Part shown: one piece after another, positions 1 to 5,234 of the stretch
Layout: every line of letters starts with the position of its first letter
Position numbering within the stretch: the stretch's first letter is position 1
Assembly: GCA_050943435.1 (NCBI GenBank)
Contig: JBMNPE010000083.1
Span: 1-5,884 of the forward strand
Direction: 5' to 3'
DNA from: RGIG5675 sp050943435
GTDB lineage: Bacteria; Bacillota; Clostridia; Oscillospirales; Ruminococcaceae
Length of the DNA: 5,884 bases
The notes under the pieces: generated by a model
The model's input: only the letters and a program-made list of their open reading frames with translations
The model's database searches: none
What the model was told of the DNA's origin: nothing
Position numbers and translations under genes: made by a program

Positions 1-833
1 AGTCCCTTTCTGATGTTTTCAAGTTCGCTCATGGCCTGGTTGTACTGCTCCTCGTTCGGGGCCTTGCCGTGCCATGCAGCCGTGTTCTCCATGAAGGACA
101 CTCCCTTGCCCTTTACCGTCTTCTGGACGATGCAGGTCGGCTTGTCGCTCTCAGTGAGTGCTTCGTTGAAAGCCTTTTCGAGGGAATCGAAATCGTGTCC
201 GTCGCAGGTGATGACTCTCCACCCGAAGGCCTGGAACTTGTCAGGTATCGGCTCAGGTCCGCTTATCTCTGCAATAGGTCCGTCGAGCTGGATGCCGTTG
301 TAGTCGACGATTGCTATCAGGTTGCCGAGCTTCCTGTGGGCGGCGCTCATCGCTGCCTCCCAGACCTGGCCTTCATCTATCTCGCCGTCTCCGAGGATCG
401 TGAATACCCTGAAGTTCTTTCCGGCGAGCTTGCCTGCAAGAGCCATTCCGACTGCCGCGGAGATTCCCTGTCCGAGGGAGCCCGAGCTCATGTCAATTCC
501 CGGTATCGTGTTCATGTCGGGATGTCCCTGGAGCATCCTGCCGTACTTCCTGAGGCCCTTGAGCTCTTCCTTGGGGAAGTAGCCCAGTTCGGCGAGCACC
601 GAATAGAGGGCAGGGCACGTGTGGCCCTTGGAGAGGACAAAGCGGTCCCTGTCTTCCCACTTCGGGTTCTTGGGATCTATCCTCATGACTTTCGTGTAGA
701 GGTATGCGAGCGTGTCGCAGATCGATAGAGATCCGCCCGGATGGCCGGACTGCGCGCAGTAGATCGCGGTGATCACGTCTTCACGCAGGGTGTTCGCGAA
801 CAACTGAAGCTGTTTCTTTTCTTTGTTATCCAT
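1..833 (-). CDS. Transketolase, N-terminal (TPP-binding) subunit; 3' end cut by window edge
   Basis: This is the N-terminal half of a split transketolase, which with a separate C-terminal subunit transfers two-carbon ketol units between sugar phosphates in the non-oxidative pentose phosphate pathway (cytoplasm). The 277 visible codons contain no stop; the usual subunit length is about 270-285, so only a few residues are missing. Visible signatures: SGHPGGSLS (29-37), the SKGH segment (68-71), the PGIDMSSGSLGQG cofactor-site loop (111-123), and the TPP/Mg motif opening with GDGEIDEGQVWE (148-159) and closing with DYNGIQLDG (177-185). FMENTAAWHG (247-256) carries the conserved late His. The start is ATG at 833, preceded by a near-ideal AAGGAGGG (839-846) with 5-nt spacing. 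It lies 30 bp after the HAD gene with no terminator between, so it is probably the same operon. I infer that the C-terminal subunit gene follows outside the window. Identity is secure; splitting is inferred from the length and typical sequence. Confidence 0.95.
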   Translation of the reverse strand, partial: MDNKEKKQLQLFANTLREDVITAIYCAQSGHPGGSLSICDTLAYLYTKVMRIDPKNPKWEDRDRFVLSKGHTCPALYSVLAELGYFPKEELKGLRKYGRMLQGHPDMNTIPGIDMSSGSLGQGISAAVGMALAGKLAGKNFRVFTILGDGEIDEGQVWEAAMSAAHRKLGNLIAIVDYNGIQLDGPIAEISGPEPIPDKFQAFGWRVITCDGHDFDSLEKAFNEALTESDKPTCIVQKTVKGKGVSFMENTAAWHGKAPNEEQYNQAMSELENIRKG

Positions 834-863
834 AAATACCCTCCTTCGGATATCTTAAAAACT

Positions 864-1682
864 CTAGACCAGGAACCTGCTGATGTACTGTCCCACGCCG
901 CCGTCAAGGCATTCGCCCACGACCACATCGGCCTTTTTCTTGAGCCAGTCCGGGGCATTTGCCACCACTACCGCTGTTCCGGCAGCCTCGAGAAGGGGCA
1001 GGTCGTTCTGGAAATCCCCTATTGCAGAGGTGTTTCTCTGCTTTATCCCCAGAAGTTCAGCAAGCTTCATGAGGCCGGCCCCCTTGTTGACCCCGGATGG
1101 CATCACCTCAAAGTACGTCGGAGAGGTCTGTGCCCACACATATTTCCTGAAAACAGGGTCCCCGGAAGCCCGCTTCTCATAGTATACAATTATTTTTTCT
1201 ATTGTTCCAGATTCCGCAGCGAACAGTATTTTGTTCATTTTCCGGCTTATTGAGCCGAGCGGCTGCATCACCCAGTGGAGGCCGAAAGTGGAGAGGTGGG
1301 AGTCTATCTGTTCGTTGTTCCTCGGGGTGTATATGTCGTCGCCGCCTATGAGTTCGTATCCGACGTCCGGAAACTCTGAGACGATGTCCTCTACGAGGGT
1401 CTTGTAGTCCGGGTCGAGCACCCGCTGATACGCGGCCTTCTCCCTTGAAAAGTCGTACAGAATGCCGCCGTTGCAAAGTATCACCGGAATCCTGAGCCCG
1501 AGCTCCTTTGCAAGGGCCCTCGTGGCCTGTACCCCGCGTCCTGTGCACAGCGTGAAATTCCCGCCTTTTTCTATAAACTGCCTTATGTACTCAGTATTTG
1601 CCCTGGGAATCGGCTTTCCTGCCCGCATCAGCGTGCCGTCGACGTCGCTCACGATCAGGTACTTTGAAAGGTCCTTTTTCAC
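864..1682 (-). CDS. Cof-type HAD-IIB family phosphatase
   Basis: A 272-aa cytoplasmic haloacid-dehalogenase superfamily hydrolase of the Cof/IIB type; known members dephosphorylate sugar phosphates and other small phosphorylated metabolites, but the substrate cannot be read from sequence. All four HAD motifs are intact: DVDGT (13-17) with nucleophile Asp13 and acid/base Asp15, CTGR with Thr47 (46-49), Lys200 in GVNKGAGL (197-204), and GDFQND (222-227) for Mg2+ binding. The region between motifs II and III (about 80-195) is the C2B-type cap. The start is GTG at 1682, which overlaps the rluD stop as GTGA (4 bp), with AGGAGG at 1692-1697 inside the rluD 3' end; this suggests translational coupling. 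The next gene is transketolase, so a sugar-phosphate substrate is plausible, but that is inference from context only. The closing ANAPDWLKKKADVVV segment is typical of the family. Confidence 0.93.
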   Translation of the reverse strand: MKKDLSKYLIVSDVDGTLMRAGKPIPRANTEYIRQFIEKGGNFTLCTGRGVQATRALAKELGLRIPVILCNGGILYDFSREKAAYQRVLDPDYKTLVEDIVSEFPDVGYELIGGDDIYTPRNNEQIDSHLSTFGLHWVMQPLGSISRKMNKILFAAESGTIEKIIVYYEKRASGDPVFRKYVWAQTSPTYFEVMPSGVNKGAGLMKLAELLGIKQRNTSAIGDFQNDLPLLEAAGTAVVVANAPDWLKKKADVVVGECLDGGVGQYISRFLV

Positions 1683-2629
1683 GGTTCCTGCCCTCCTGGT
1701 CCGAGCCCCGACAGAAACCCGGTGAAATAGTCCGGGAGCAGGCTGTCGAATTCCATGTATTCACCGGTCCCCGGATGCCTGAATCCCAGGATTTTCGCGT
1801 GCAGGCACTGCCCTGCAAGCCCTTTGTCTGCCGCCCCCCTGCCGTATACCGGGTCTCCCGCCACGGGATGGCCTATGTAGGCCATGTGCACGCGTATCTG
1901 GTGGGTCCTCCCGGTGAGCAGCCTCAGGGATATGTATGTGTAGTCCCTGTATCTGTCAATGACTTCCCATGTGGTGACGGCCCTTTTGGAGTTCTTTTCT
2001 GTGACGCAGAATTTCTTGCGGTCCCTGGGGTCCCTTCCGATCGGGGCATCCACGGTCCCGGAGTCCTCTTTTATTACGCCCCTCACCACGCAGTGGTACC
2101 GCCTCGTGATGGAGTGTTCTGCAAACTGCCCGGCGAGGCATCTGTGAGCTGCGTCGTTCTTTGCAACGACGAGAAGCCCGCTGGTATCCTTGTCTATCCT
2201 GTGCACAATCCCCGGCCTTGCCACCCCGTTTATCCCTGACAGGCCCCCGCAGTGGAAGAGTATCCCGTTTACGAGCGTTCCCGTCTCGTTTCCCGGGGCC
2301 GGGTGCACAACCATGCCCTGCGGCTTGTTGACGACTATGACGTCATCGTCCTCATATACAATGTCTATCGGAATGTCCTCTGGCTCCGCCGCGAGCGGCT
2401 TCGCCTCTGGAATTTCTATCGAAATTTCTTCGCCGTTCCTGAGGATCCTGTTCTTCCTGGCGGGGACTCCGCCGACGAGGACTTTTCCCTCTGAGATGAG
2501 CTTCTGGACGGCGCTCCTAGAGAGCTCCCTGCCTCCGAGGGCTTCAGGTTCGAGGTCGGAAATATAGGAATCAATCCTGTGTCCCTCGGCCCCGGGGCCG
2601 GCTTTGAGCGAGAAGCTCCCGCCTTCCAT
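1679..2629 (-). CDS. rluD: RluA/RluD-family 23S rRNA pseudouridine synthase
   Basis: A 316-aa pseudouridine synthase that isomerises specific uridines in rRNA, by family most likely positions in helix 69 of 23S rRNA (RluD type; YlyB in Bacillus). An N-terminal S4 RNA-binding domain covers about residues 15-75 (SRSAVQKLISEGKVLVGG). The catalytic domain begins near EDDDVIVVNKPQGMVVHP (93-110) and holds the catalytic Asp146 in HRIDKDTSGLLVVAK (143-157). RTHQIRVH (241-248) and GDPVYG (258-263) are further family motifs. Length and domain order are normal. The ATG at 2629 has GGAGG at 2637-2641, inside the end of lspA, and is 2 bp past the lspA stop; the lspA-rluD pair is a conserved order in Firmicutes. 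The 3' end overlaps the HAD gene by 4 bp. The family is certain; the exact target position and the RluD name (versus another RluA-family paralogue) are less so. Confidence 0.95.
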   Translation of the reverse strand: MEGGSFSLKAGPGAEGHRIDSYISDLEPEALGGRELSRSAVQKLISEGKVLVGGVPARKNRILRNGEEISIEIPEAKPLAAEPEDIPIDIVYEDDDVIVVNKPQGMVVHPAPGNETGTLVNGILFHCGGLSGINGVARPGIVHRIDKDTSGLLVVAKNDAAHRCLAGQFAEHSITRRYHCVVRGVIKEDSGTVDAPIGRDPRDRKKFCVTEKNSKRAVTTWEVIDRYRDYTYISLRLLTGRTHQIRVHMAYIGHPVAGDPVYGRGAADKGLAGQCLHAKILGFRHPGTGEYMEFDSLLPDYFTGFLSGLGPGGQEP

Positions 2630-2631
2630 CG

Positions 2632-3108
2632 TCAGGCCTCCGCACCGCTGCGGCGCTTCCTCGAGTCGTCAATGATCACCGAGAGCACAAGCAGCACCGC
2701 CCCTACCGTGATGAGGACGTCTGAAATGTTGAATATTGCGTAGTCGGTAAACAGGAATTCGAAGTAGTCAATGACATACCCGTATACCGCCCTGTTGAGC
2801 AGGTTGCAGAACCCGCCCGCGAGAACCATCACAAAGCTCACCCTGGTGAGGGTTGAGAAAGTCTTTCTCTTTACAAGAAGGTATACGAGCAGCGCGGCGA
2901 GGATGACCAGAGTCACTATGGTCAGAGCCAGCTGGTGCTCTTCGAATATGCTGAAAGCCGCGCCGGTATTCTCGCAGTATCTTAGGCCTATGATGCCCTT
3001 TATAAGAGTTATGGTGGTGCCCTTCTCGAGGAGCAGGTCGGCGATCCACCTGCTTAAGTAGAAGTCTGCTGCGACTATAGCAACTATAGAGACAAGTATT
3101 GCCGCCAC
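2632..3108 (-). CDS. lspA: Lipoprotein signal peptidase (signal peptidase II), variant active site
   Basis: A polytopic membrane aspartyl protease that removes signal peptides from diacylglyceryl-modified prolipoproteins. From the GTG at 3108 it has 158 aa, the normal length, with four hydrophobic segments near 2-21, 60-79, 88-107 and 126-147 and a basic C-terminal tail. Family motifs: ENTGAAFSIF (46-55), AGGFCNLLNR (97-106) and FNISD (126-130). The second catalytic Asp is present (Asp130), but the first, normally the D of NLxDR, is Asn105 (codon AAC at 2796-2794). The N-terminal DQxxK-type motif is also altered (ADFYLSR, Asp15 shifted by one). I chose 3108 because AGGGAGGG lies at 3113-3120. 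A longer in-frame GTG at 3147 would place the divIVA terminator hairpin inside the coding region and add a non-family 13-residue extension. rluD follows after 2 bp. Fold assignment is secure; activity is uncertain. Confidence 0.88.
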   Translation of the reverse strand: MAAILVSIVAIVAADFYLSRWIADLLLEKGTTITLIKGIIGLRYCENTGAAFSIFEEHQLALTIVTLVILAALLVYLLVKRKTFSTLTRVSFVMVLAGGFCNLLNRAVYGYVIDYFEFLFTDYAIFNISDVLITVGAVLLVLSVIIDDSRKRRSGAEA

Positions 3109-3112
3109 TTTT

Positions 3113-3120
3113 CCCTCCCT
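3113..3120 (-). promoter_or_regulatory. lspA ribosome binding site (decides start)
   Basis: AGGGAGGG on the minus strand, 4 nt before the GTG at 3108. It favours the short lspA over the upstream GTG at 3147. It sits directly after the T-tract of the divIVA terminator, so the hairpin lies immediately 5' of the ribosome landing site. Confidence 0.75.
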
Positions 3121-3152
3121 AAAAAGGCGGTGCCCATATCCGGGCACCGCCT
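3121..3152 (-). terminator. Intrinsic terminator after divIVA
   Basis: On the minus strand, AGGCGGTGCCC (3152-3142) pairs perfectly with GGGCACCGCCT (3135-3125) around a 6-nt loop (3141-3136) and is followed by T's at 3124-3121 (five in a row counting the last base of the stem). The hairpin begins 32 bp past the divIVA stop. There is no T-tract on the plus strand, so it acts in one direction. It separates the division block from the lspA operon, though its end almost touches the lspA ribosome binding site. Confidence 0.88.
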
Positions 3153-3163
3153 GTAAGCGTCAA
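3135..3163 (-). promoter_or_regulatory. Possible weak promoter for the lspA operon, overlapping the terminator
   Basis: TTGACG (3163-3158, 5 of 6 matches to the sigma-A -35 box) is followed after exactly 17 nt by GATATG (3140-3135, only 3 of 6 matches to TATAAT). Initiation about 7 nt downstream would begin inside the 3' arm of the terminator stem, so such transcripts would not form the hairpin. The -10 box is poor, so this is a candidate only; it is offered because the operon otherwise has no promoter beyond read-through. Confidence 0.22.
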
Positions 3164-3184
3164 ATCTTCCAAAATCCGCCGGAA

Positions 3185-3946
3185 TCAGACGTTGAAGGAG
3201 AAAACATCGCCGAAGTCGAGCTTTCCGAACTTGCTCTCAGTCTCGCCCTCCGTCTTCTTCTCCCCGGTCTCTTCGTCTGCCTTGCCGGCTTTTTCCTCTT
3301 CTGAGGCCTTGATGCTGTCTACAACTGCCTTTGCAGTGTCATCCAGGCTCTTGGCAGGCTCCTCTTCGGCCTTCTCTGCCTTCTCGGGCTCCTCCGCCTT
3401 GTTTTCAGCAGCCGCCTCTTCAGCCGGGGCTTCCGTATTCTCAGCAGGAGCCTCCTCTTCCGTGCCAAGATCCTTTATCTCGAGGCTGTCCAGTTCGTCG
3501 TCGCTGACCTTGAGCAGGCTCAGGACTTCGAGGTGGGACTTGTATATTGAGAGGACCTCGGACTTGAACCTTGAGAGCTCGCTCTTCATCTTCTCGTAGA
3601 GCTGCTGCTCTTCCTTGATCTTGTTCTCCGTGTCGGCAACCATCTTCTGGGACTTCATCTCTGCGTCCCTGGTTATGACCTCGGCCTTCTGCCTTGCCTC
3701 CTGGATCATGCTGTCGCTCAGCTTCTGGGCGCTCAGGAGAGCCTGCCTCAGCTTGTCTTCGTCCTGCCTGTACTCCTCGATCTTGTCGGCGAGCACGAGC
3801 ATGTTCTTCTCGCTCTCTTCCTTCTGGGCGTTCAGCTGATCTATCTGATCGGCAATCTGGCTGAGGAATGCCTTGACGTCCTCTGTGTTGTAGCCTTTCC
3901 TCTGAGTCTCGAATTCAATTCCTCTTATGTCGCTAGAACTGAACAT
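3185..3946 (-). CDS. divIVA: DivIVA-family cell division / polarity protein with long acidic tail
   Basis: A 253-aa DivIVA-domain protein; the family binds curved membrane at division sites and poles and recruits other proteins. Residues 1-29 form the N-terminal DivIVA domain (FSSSDIRGIEFETQRKGYNT, then EDVKAFL). A heptad-like, charged coiled coil spans about 30-150. Residues about 162-237 are low-complexity and rich in Glu, Ala and Lys with several prolines, likely disordered, and the chain ends in an aromatic peptide (KFGKLDFGDVFSFNV). The Phe-Arg pair that inserts into membrane in Bacillus DivIVA corresponds here to Arg16-Lys17, so binding may be more electrostatic. The ATG at 3946 is chosen for GGAGG at 3956-3960 and a family-like N-terminus; an upstream in-frame GTG at 3994 would add 16 residues with no support. 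It follows sepF after 121 bp and ends before a strong terminator. Confidence 0.92.
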   Translation of the reverse strand: MFSSSDIRGIEFETQRKGYNTEDVKAFLSQIADQIDQLNAQKEESEKNMLVLADKIEEYRQDEDKLRQALLSAQKLSDSMIQEARQKAEVITRDAEMKSQKMVADTENKIKEEQQLYEKMKSELSRFKSEVLSIYKSHLEVLSLLKVSDDELDSLEIKDLGTEEEAPAENTEAPAEEAAAENKAEEPEKAEKAEEEPAKSLDDTAKAVVDSIKASEEEKAGKADEETGEKKTEGETESKFGKLDFGDVFSFNV

Positions 3947-3955
3947 ACTGCTGTT

Positions 3956-3960
3956 CCTCC
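3956..3960 (-). promoter_or_regulatory. divIVA ribosome binding site (decides start)
   Basis: GGAGG on the minus strand, 9 nt before the ATG at 3946. It rules against the upstream GTG at 3994, which has no comparable site. Confidence 0.75.
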
Positions 3961-3976
3961 AAACATTCTGTCTTTT

Positions 3977-4056
3977 GTGCCGGCCGAAAAGCACCTGGCC
4001 CGCACTGAGCCCCAGAGAAGGGGCGCAATCAAACGGCCTCCGGAAATGGAGACCGT
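3977..4056 (-). other. Three tandem stem-loops in the sepF-divIVA spacer
   Basis: Reading the minus strand, three hairpins follow each other within 80 nt. The first is 4056-4033: a 9-bp stem with one G-U pair (ACGGTCTCC with GGAGGCCGT), a 6-nt loop, then TTGATT. The second is 4024-4009: GCCCC with GGGGC and a 6-nt loop. The third is 4005-3977: GTGCGGGCC with GGCCGGCAC, one mismatch and an 11-nt loop. The divIVA ribosome binding site comes 16 nt later. The first resembles a weak terminator with a broken T-tract. Together they could be an RNA-processing, stability or attenuating leader. The pairings are seen; function is inferred. I found no convincing divIVA promoter here. Confidence 0.45.
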
Positions 4057-4067
4057 CTCAGTCTTGT

Positions 4068-4523
4068 TTAAAAATACACTCCGCTGTTCTCGAGCTCGTC
4101 GAGAAGGTCTCCCACGATCCCGACATTGTACGGCGTAATAATAAACGTGCTGTTCGCCACTCTCTTGATCTGTCCGTTGTTGGCGTACGCCACTCCGGAA
4201 AGGAAGTCCACAAGCCTTCTCGCGACATCCTTGTTGGTGGATTCGAGATTCAGCACTACCGTCCTCTTGTTGTTGAGGTGGTCGGCTATGCTGCTTGCAT
4301 CGTCGAACCTTTCAGGCTTTACGAGCACCACCTCGAGCTGGGTAGTCGCGTTGATGTTGACTATCTTGTTGTCGTTGGGGTTTCCGCTCTTCTGGCTCTT
4401 CTGCATAGCCCTTCTGTTGTCTTCCTCTTCATCGAGCCCTACGTCTATATCGCTGCTGTCCTGATTCTCATCATCCTCGTCGACAAATCCCAGTTTTTCG
4501 CCGAGCGTTTTAAAGAAACTCAT
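4068..4523 (-). CDS. sepF: SepF, cell division protein (FtsZ-anchoring)
   Basis: A 151-aa SepF/YlmF protein; the family polymerises into rings at the division septum and links FtsZ filaments to the membrane. Residues 1-13 (MSFFKTLGEKLGF) can form the amphipathic membrane helix. Residues about 14-50 are a flexible acidic linker with many Asp and Glu, and residues about 58-151 are the globular SepF domain. Visible in it are EVVLVKPERFDDA (64-76), the TVVLNLE strand (88-94), the DFLSGVAYANNGQIKRV helix-turn (106-122) with its conserved glycine, and STFIITPYNVGI (125-136). Length is standard. The ATG at 4523 directly follows the yggS TAG, with GGAGG at 4534-4538 inside yggS (10-nt spacing), so the two are probably co-translated. 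The yggS-sepF order is a hallmark of the Firmicute ylm division cluster. Confidence 0.95.
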   Translation of the reverse strand: MSFFKTLGEKLGFVDEDDENQDSSDIDVGLDEEEDNRRAMQKSQKSGNPNDNKIVNINATTQLEVVLVKPERFDDASSIADHLNNKRTVVLNLESTNKDVARRLVDFLSGVAYANNGQIKRVANSTFIITPYNVGIVGDLLDELENSGVYF

Positions 4524-5234
4524 CTATGCATTGCCTCCAAACCCGCGGGTAAATATTGCCCTTCCTATGCGAAGGACATTGGCTCCATGCTTAAGGGCCA
4601 GTTTATAATCTCCCGACATCCCCATGGATAGAAAATTCATGCGTATATTATCTATTTTTTCATTATTAATGTCAACAAACATGCGCCTTGTCTGCTCGAA
4701 CACCGACTCGACCACAGAGTCATCCGCGATGGGTGCAACAGTCATCAGTCCGGTCACCCTGATGCCCGGCAGGCCTGCCGCAGTTTCGACTGCCCTCTGG
4801 AGGTCGTCCGGGCTCATCCCGGTCTTCTGCTCCTCCATGCCGGTGTTTACTTCCAGCATCACATCCTGGACTATTCCGAGCTCCATGGCCTTCTTAGATA
4901 TCTCCCCGAGTATCTCTTCTGAGTCGGCGCTCTCGATGCACGCGGCCTTTCCCACCACATACTTGACCTTGTTCTTCTGGAGATGGCCTATCAGATGGGC
5001 TTCGCAGCCCTCCTTCTCGAAGAACGGGTACTTGTCCCTGAATTCCTGGGGCCTGTTCTCTCCCACCAGGGTTATTCCTGCCCTGAGGCACATTTCTATC
5101 TCTTCTACAGGACGAGTCTTAGTGACAGCCATCAGCCTCACGGACTCCGCCCTGCTGCCGGCAATCCGCGAAATGTCCTCCTCTATTCTGAGGACGTTGT
5201 CCCTAATCTCATCTGCTGAGATCTCTTCCGTCAT
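4524..5234 (-). CDS. YggS/YlmE family PLP-binding protein (PLP homeostasis)
   Basis: A 236-aa single-domain fold-type III (alanine-racemase-like barrel) protein. The family binds pyridoxal 5'-phosphate and balances vitamin B6 and amino-acid pools, with no firmly established catalytic reaction. The PLP lysine is Lys39 in LMAVTKTRP (34-42). Other family motifs: VGENRPQEF (57-65; the position usually reading Val is Pro62), HLIGHLQKNK (80-89), LEVNTGMEEQKTG (127-139), GLMTVAP (162-168), the phosphate-binding LSMGMSGD (202-209) and LRIGRAIF (221-228). Length is normal. The ATG at 5234 has AAGGA at 5240-5244 with 5-nt spacing and lies inside the end of the HlyD-like gene (26-bp overlap in another frame). 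The stop abuts the sepF start, matching the ylmE-sepF order of Bacillus. Family identity is certain. Confidence 0.95.
   Translation of the reverse strand: MTEEISADEIRDNVLRIEEDISRIAGSRAESVRLMAVTKTRPVEEIEMCLRAGITLVGENRPQEFRDKYPFFEKEGCEAHLIGHLQKNKVKYVVGKAACIESADSEEILGEISKKAMELGIVQDVMLEVNTGMEEQKTGMSPDDLQRAVETAAGLPGIRVTGLMTVAPIADDSVVESVFEQTRRMFVDINNEKIDNIRMNFLSMGMSGDYKLALKHGANVLRIGRAIFTRGFGGNA

Noticed and set aside
69..728. Long plus-strand open frame (219 aa) opposite the transketolase gene
   Set aside because: It is antisense to a clearly conserved protein, has no recognisable domain or ribosome site, and its openness follows from the codon use of the minus-strand gene.
741..1253. Plus-strand open frame (170 aa) spanning the tkt start and the HAD 3' end
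   Set aside because: It crosses a gene boundary on the opposite strand, including the tkt ribosome site, and shows no family signature.
1598..2239. Plus-strand open frame (213 aa) opposite the HAD/rluD junction
   Set aside because: Antisense shadow of two conserved genes; its Pro/Val/Cys-rich composition fits a complement of coding sequence.
3233..3463. Possible tandem repeat or frameshift in the divIVA tail
   Set aside because: Glu/Ala/Lys codons recur, but I see no regular repeat unit, and the frame stays open to a distinctive C-terminus.
3192..3599. Ser/Ala/Phe-rich plus-strand frame opposite the divIVA tail
   Set aside because: It is the reverse complement of the Glu/Ala/Lys-rich tail; the low complexity is inherited from that strand.
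3947..3985. CAGAAT-like -10 box just before divIVA
   Set aside because: There is no acceptable -35 box at 16-18 nt, and the start of transcription would fall in the ribosome binding site.
3947..3994. 16-residue N-terminal extension of DivIVA from GTG 3994
   Set aside because: It has no ribosome site and overlaps a predicted hairpin arm; the ATG at 3946 with GGAGG fits the family N-terminus.
3927..4631. Plus-strand open frame (234 aa) across divIVA start, spacer, sepF and yggS end
   Set aside because: It spans three minus-strand features and has no motif; the minus-strand proteins are unambiguous.
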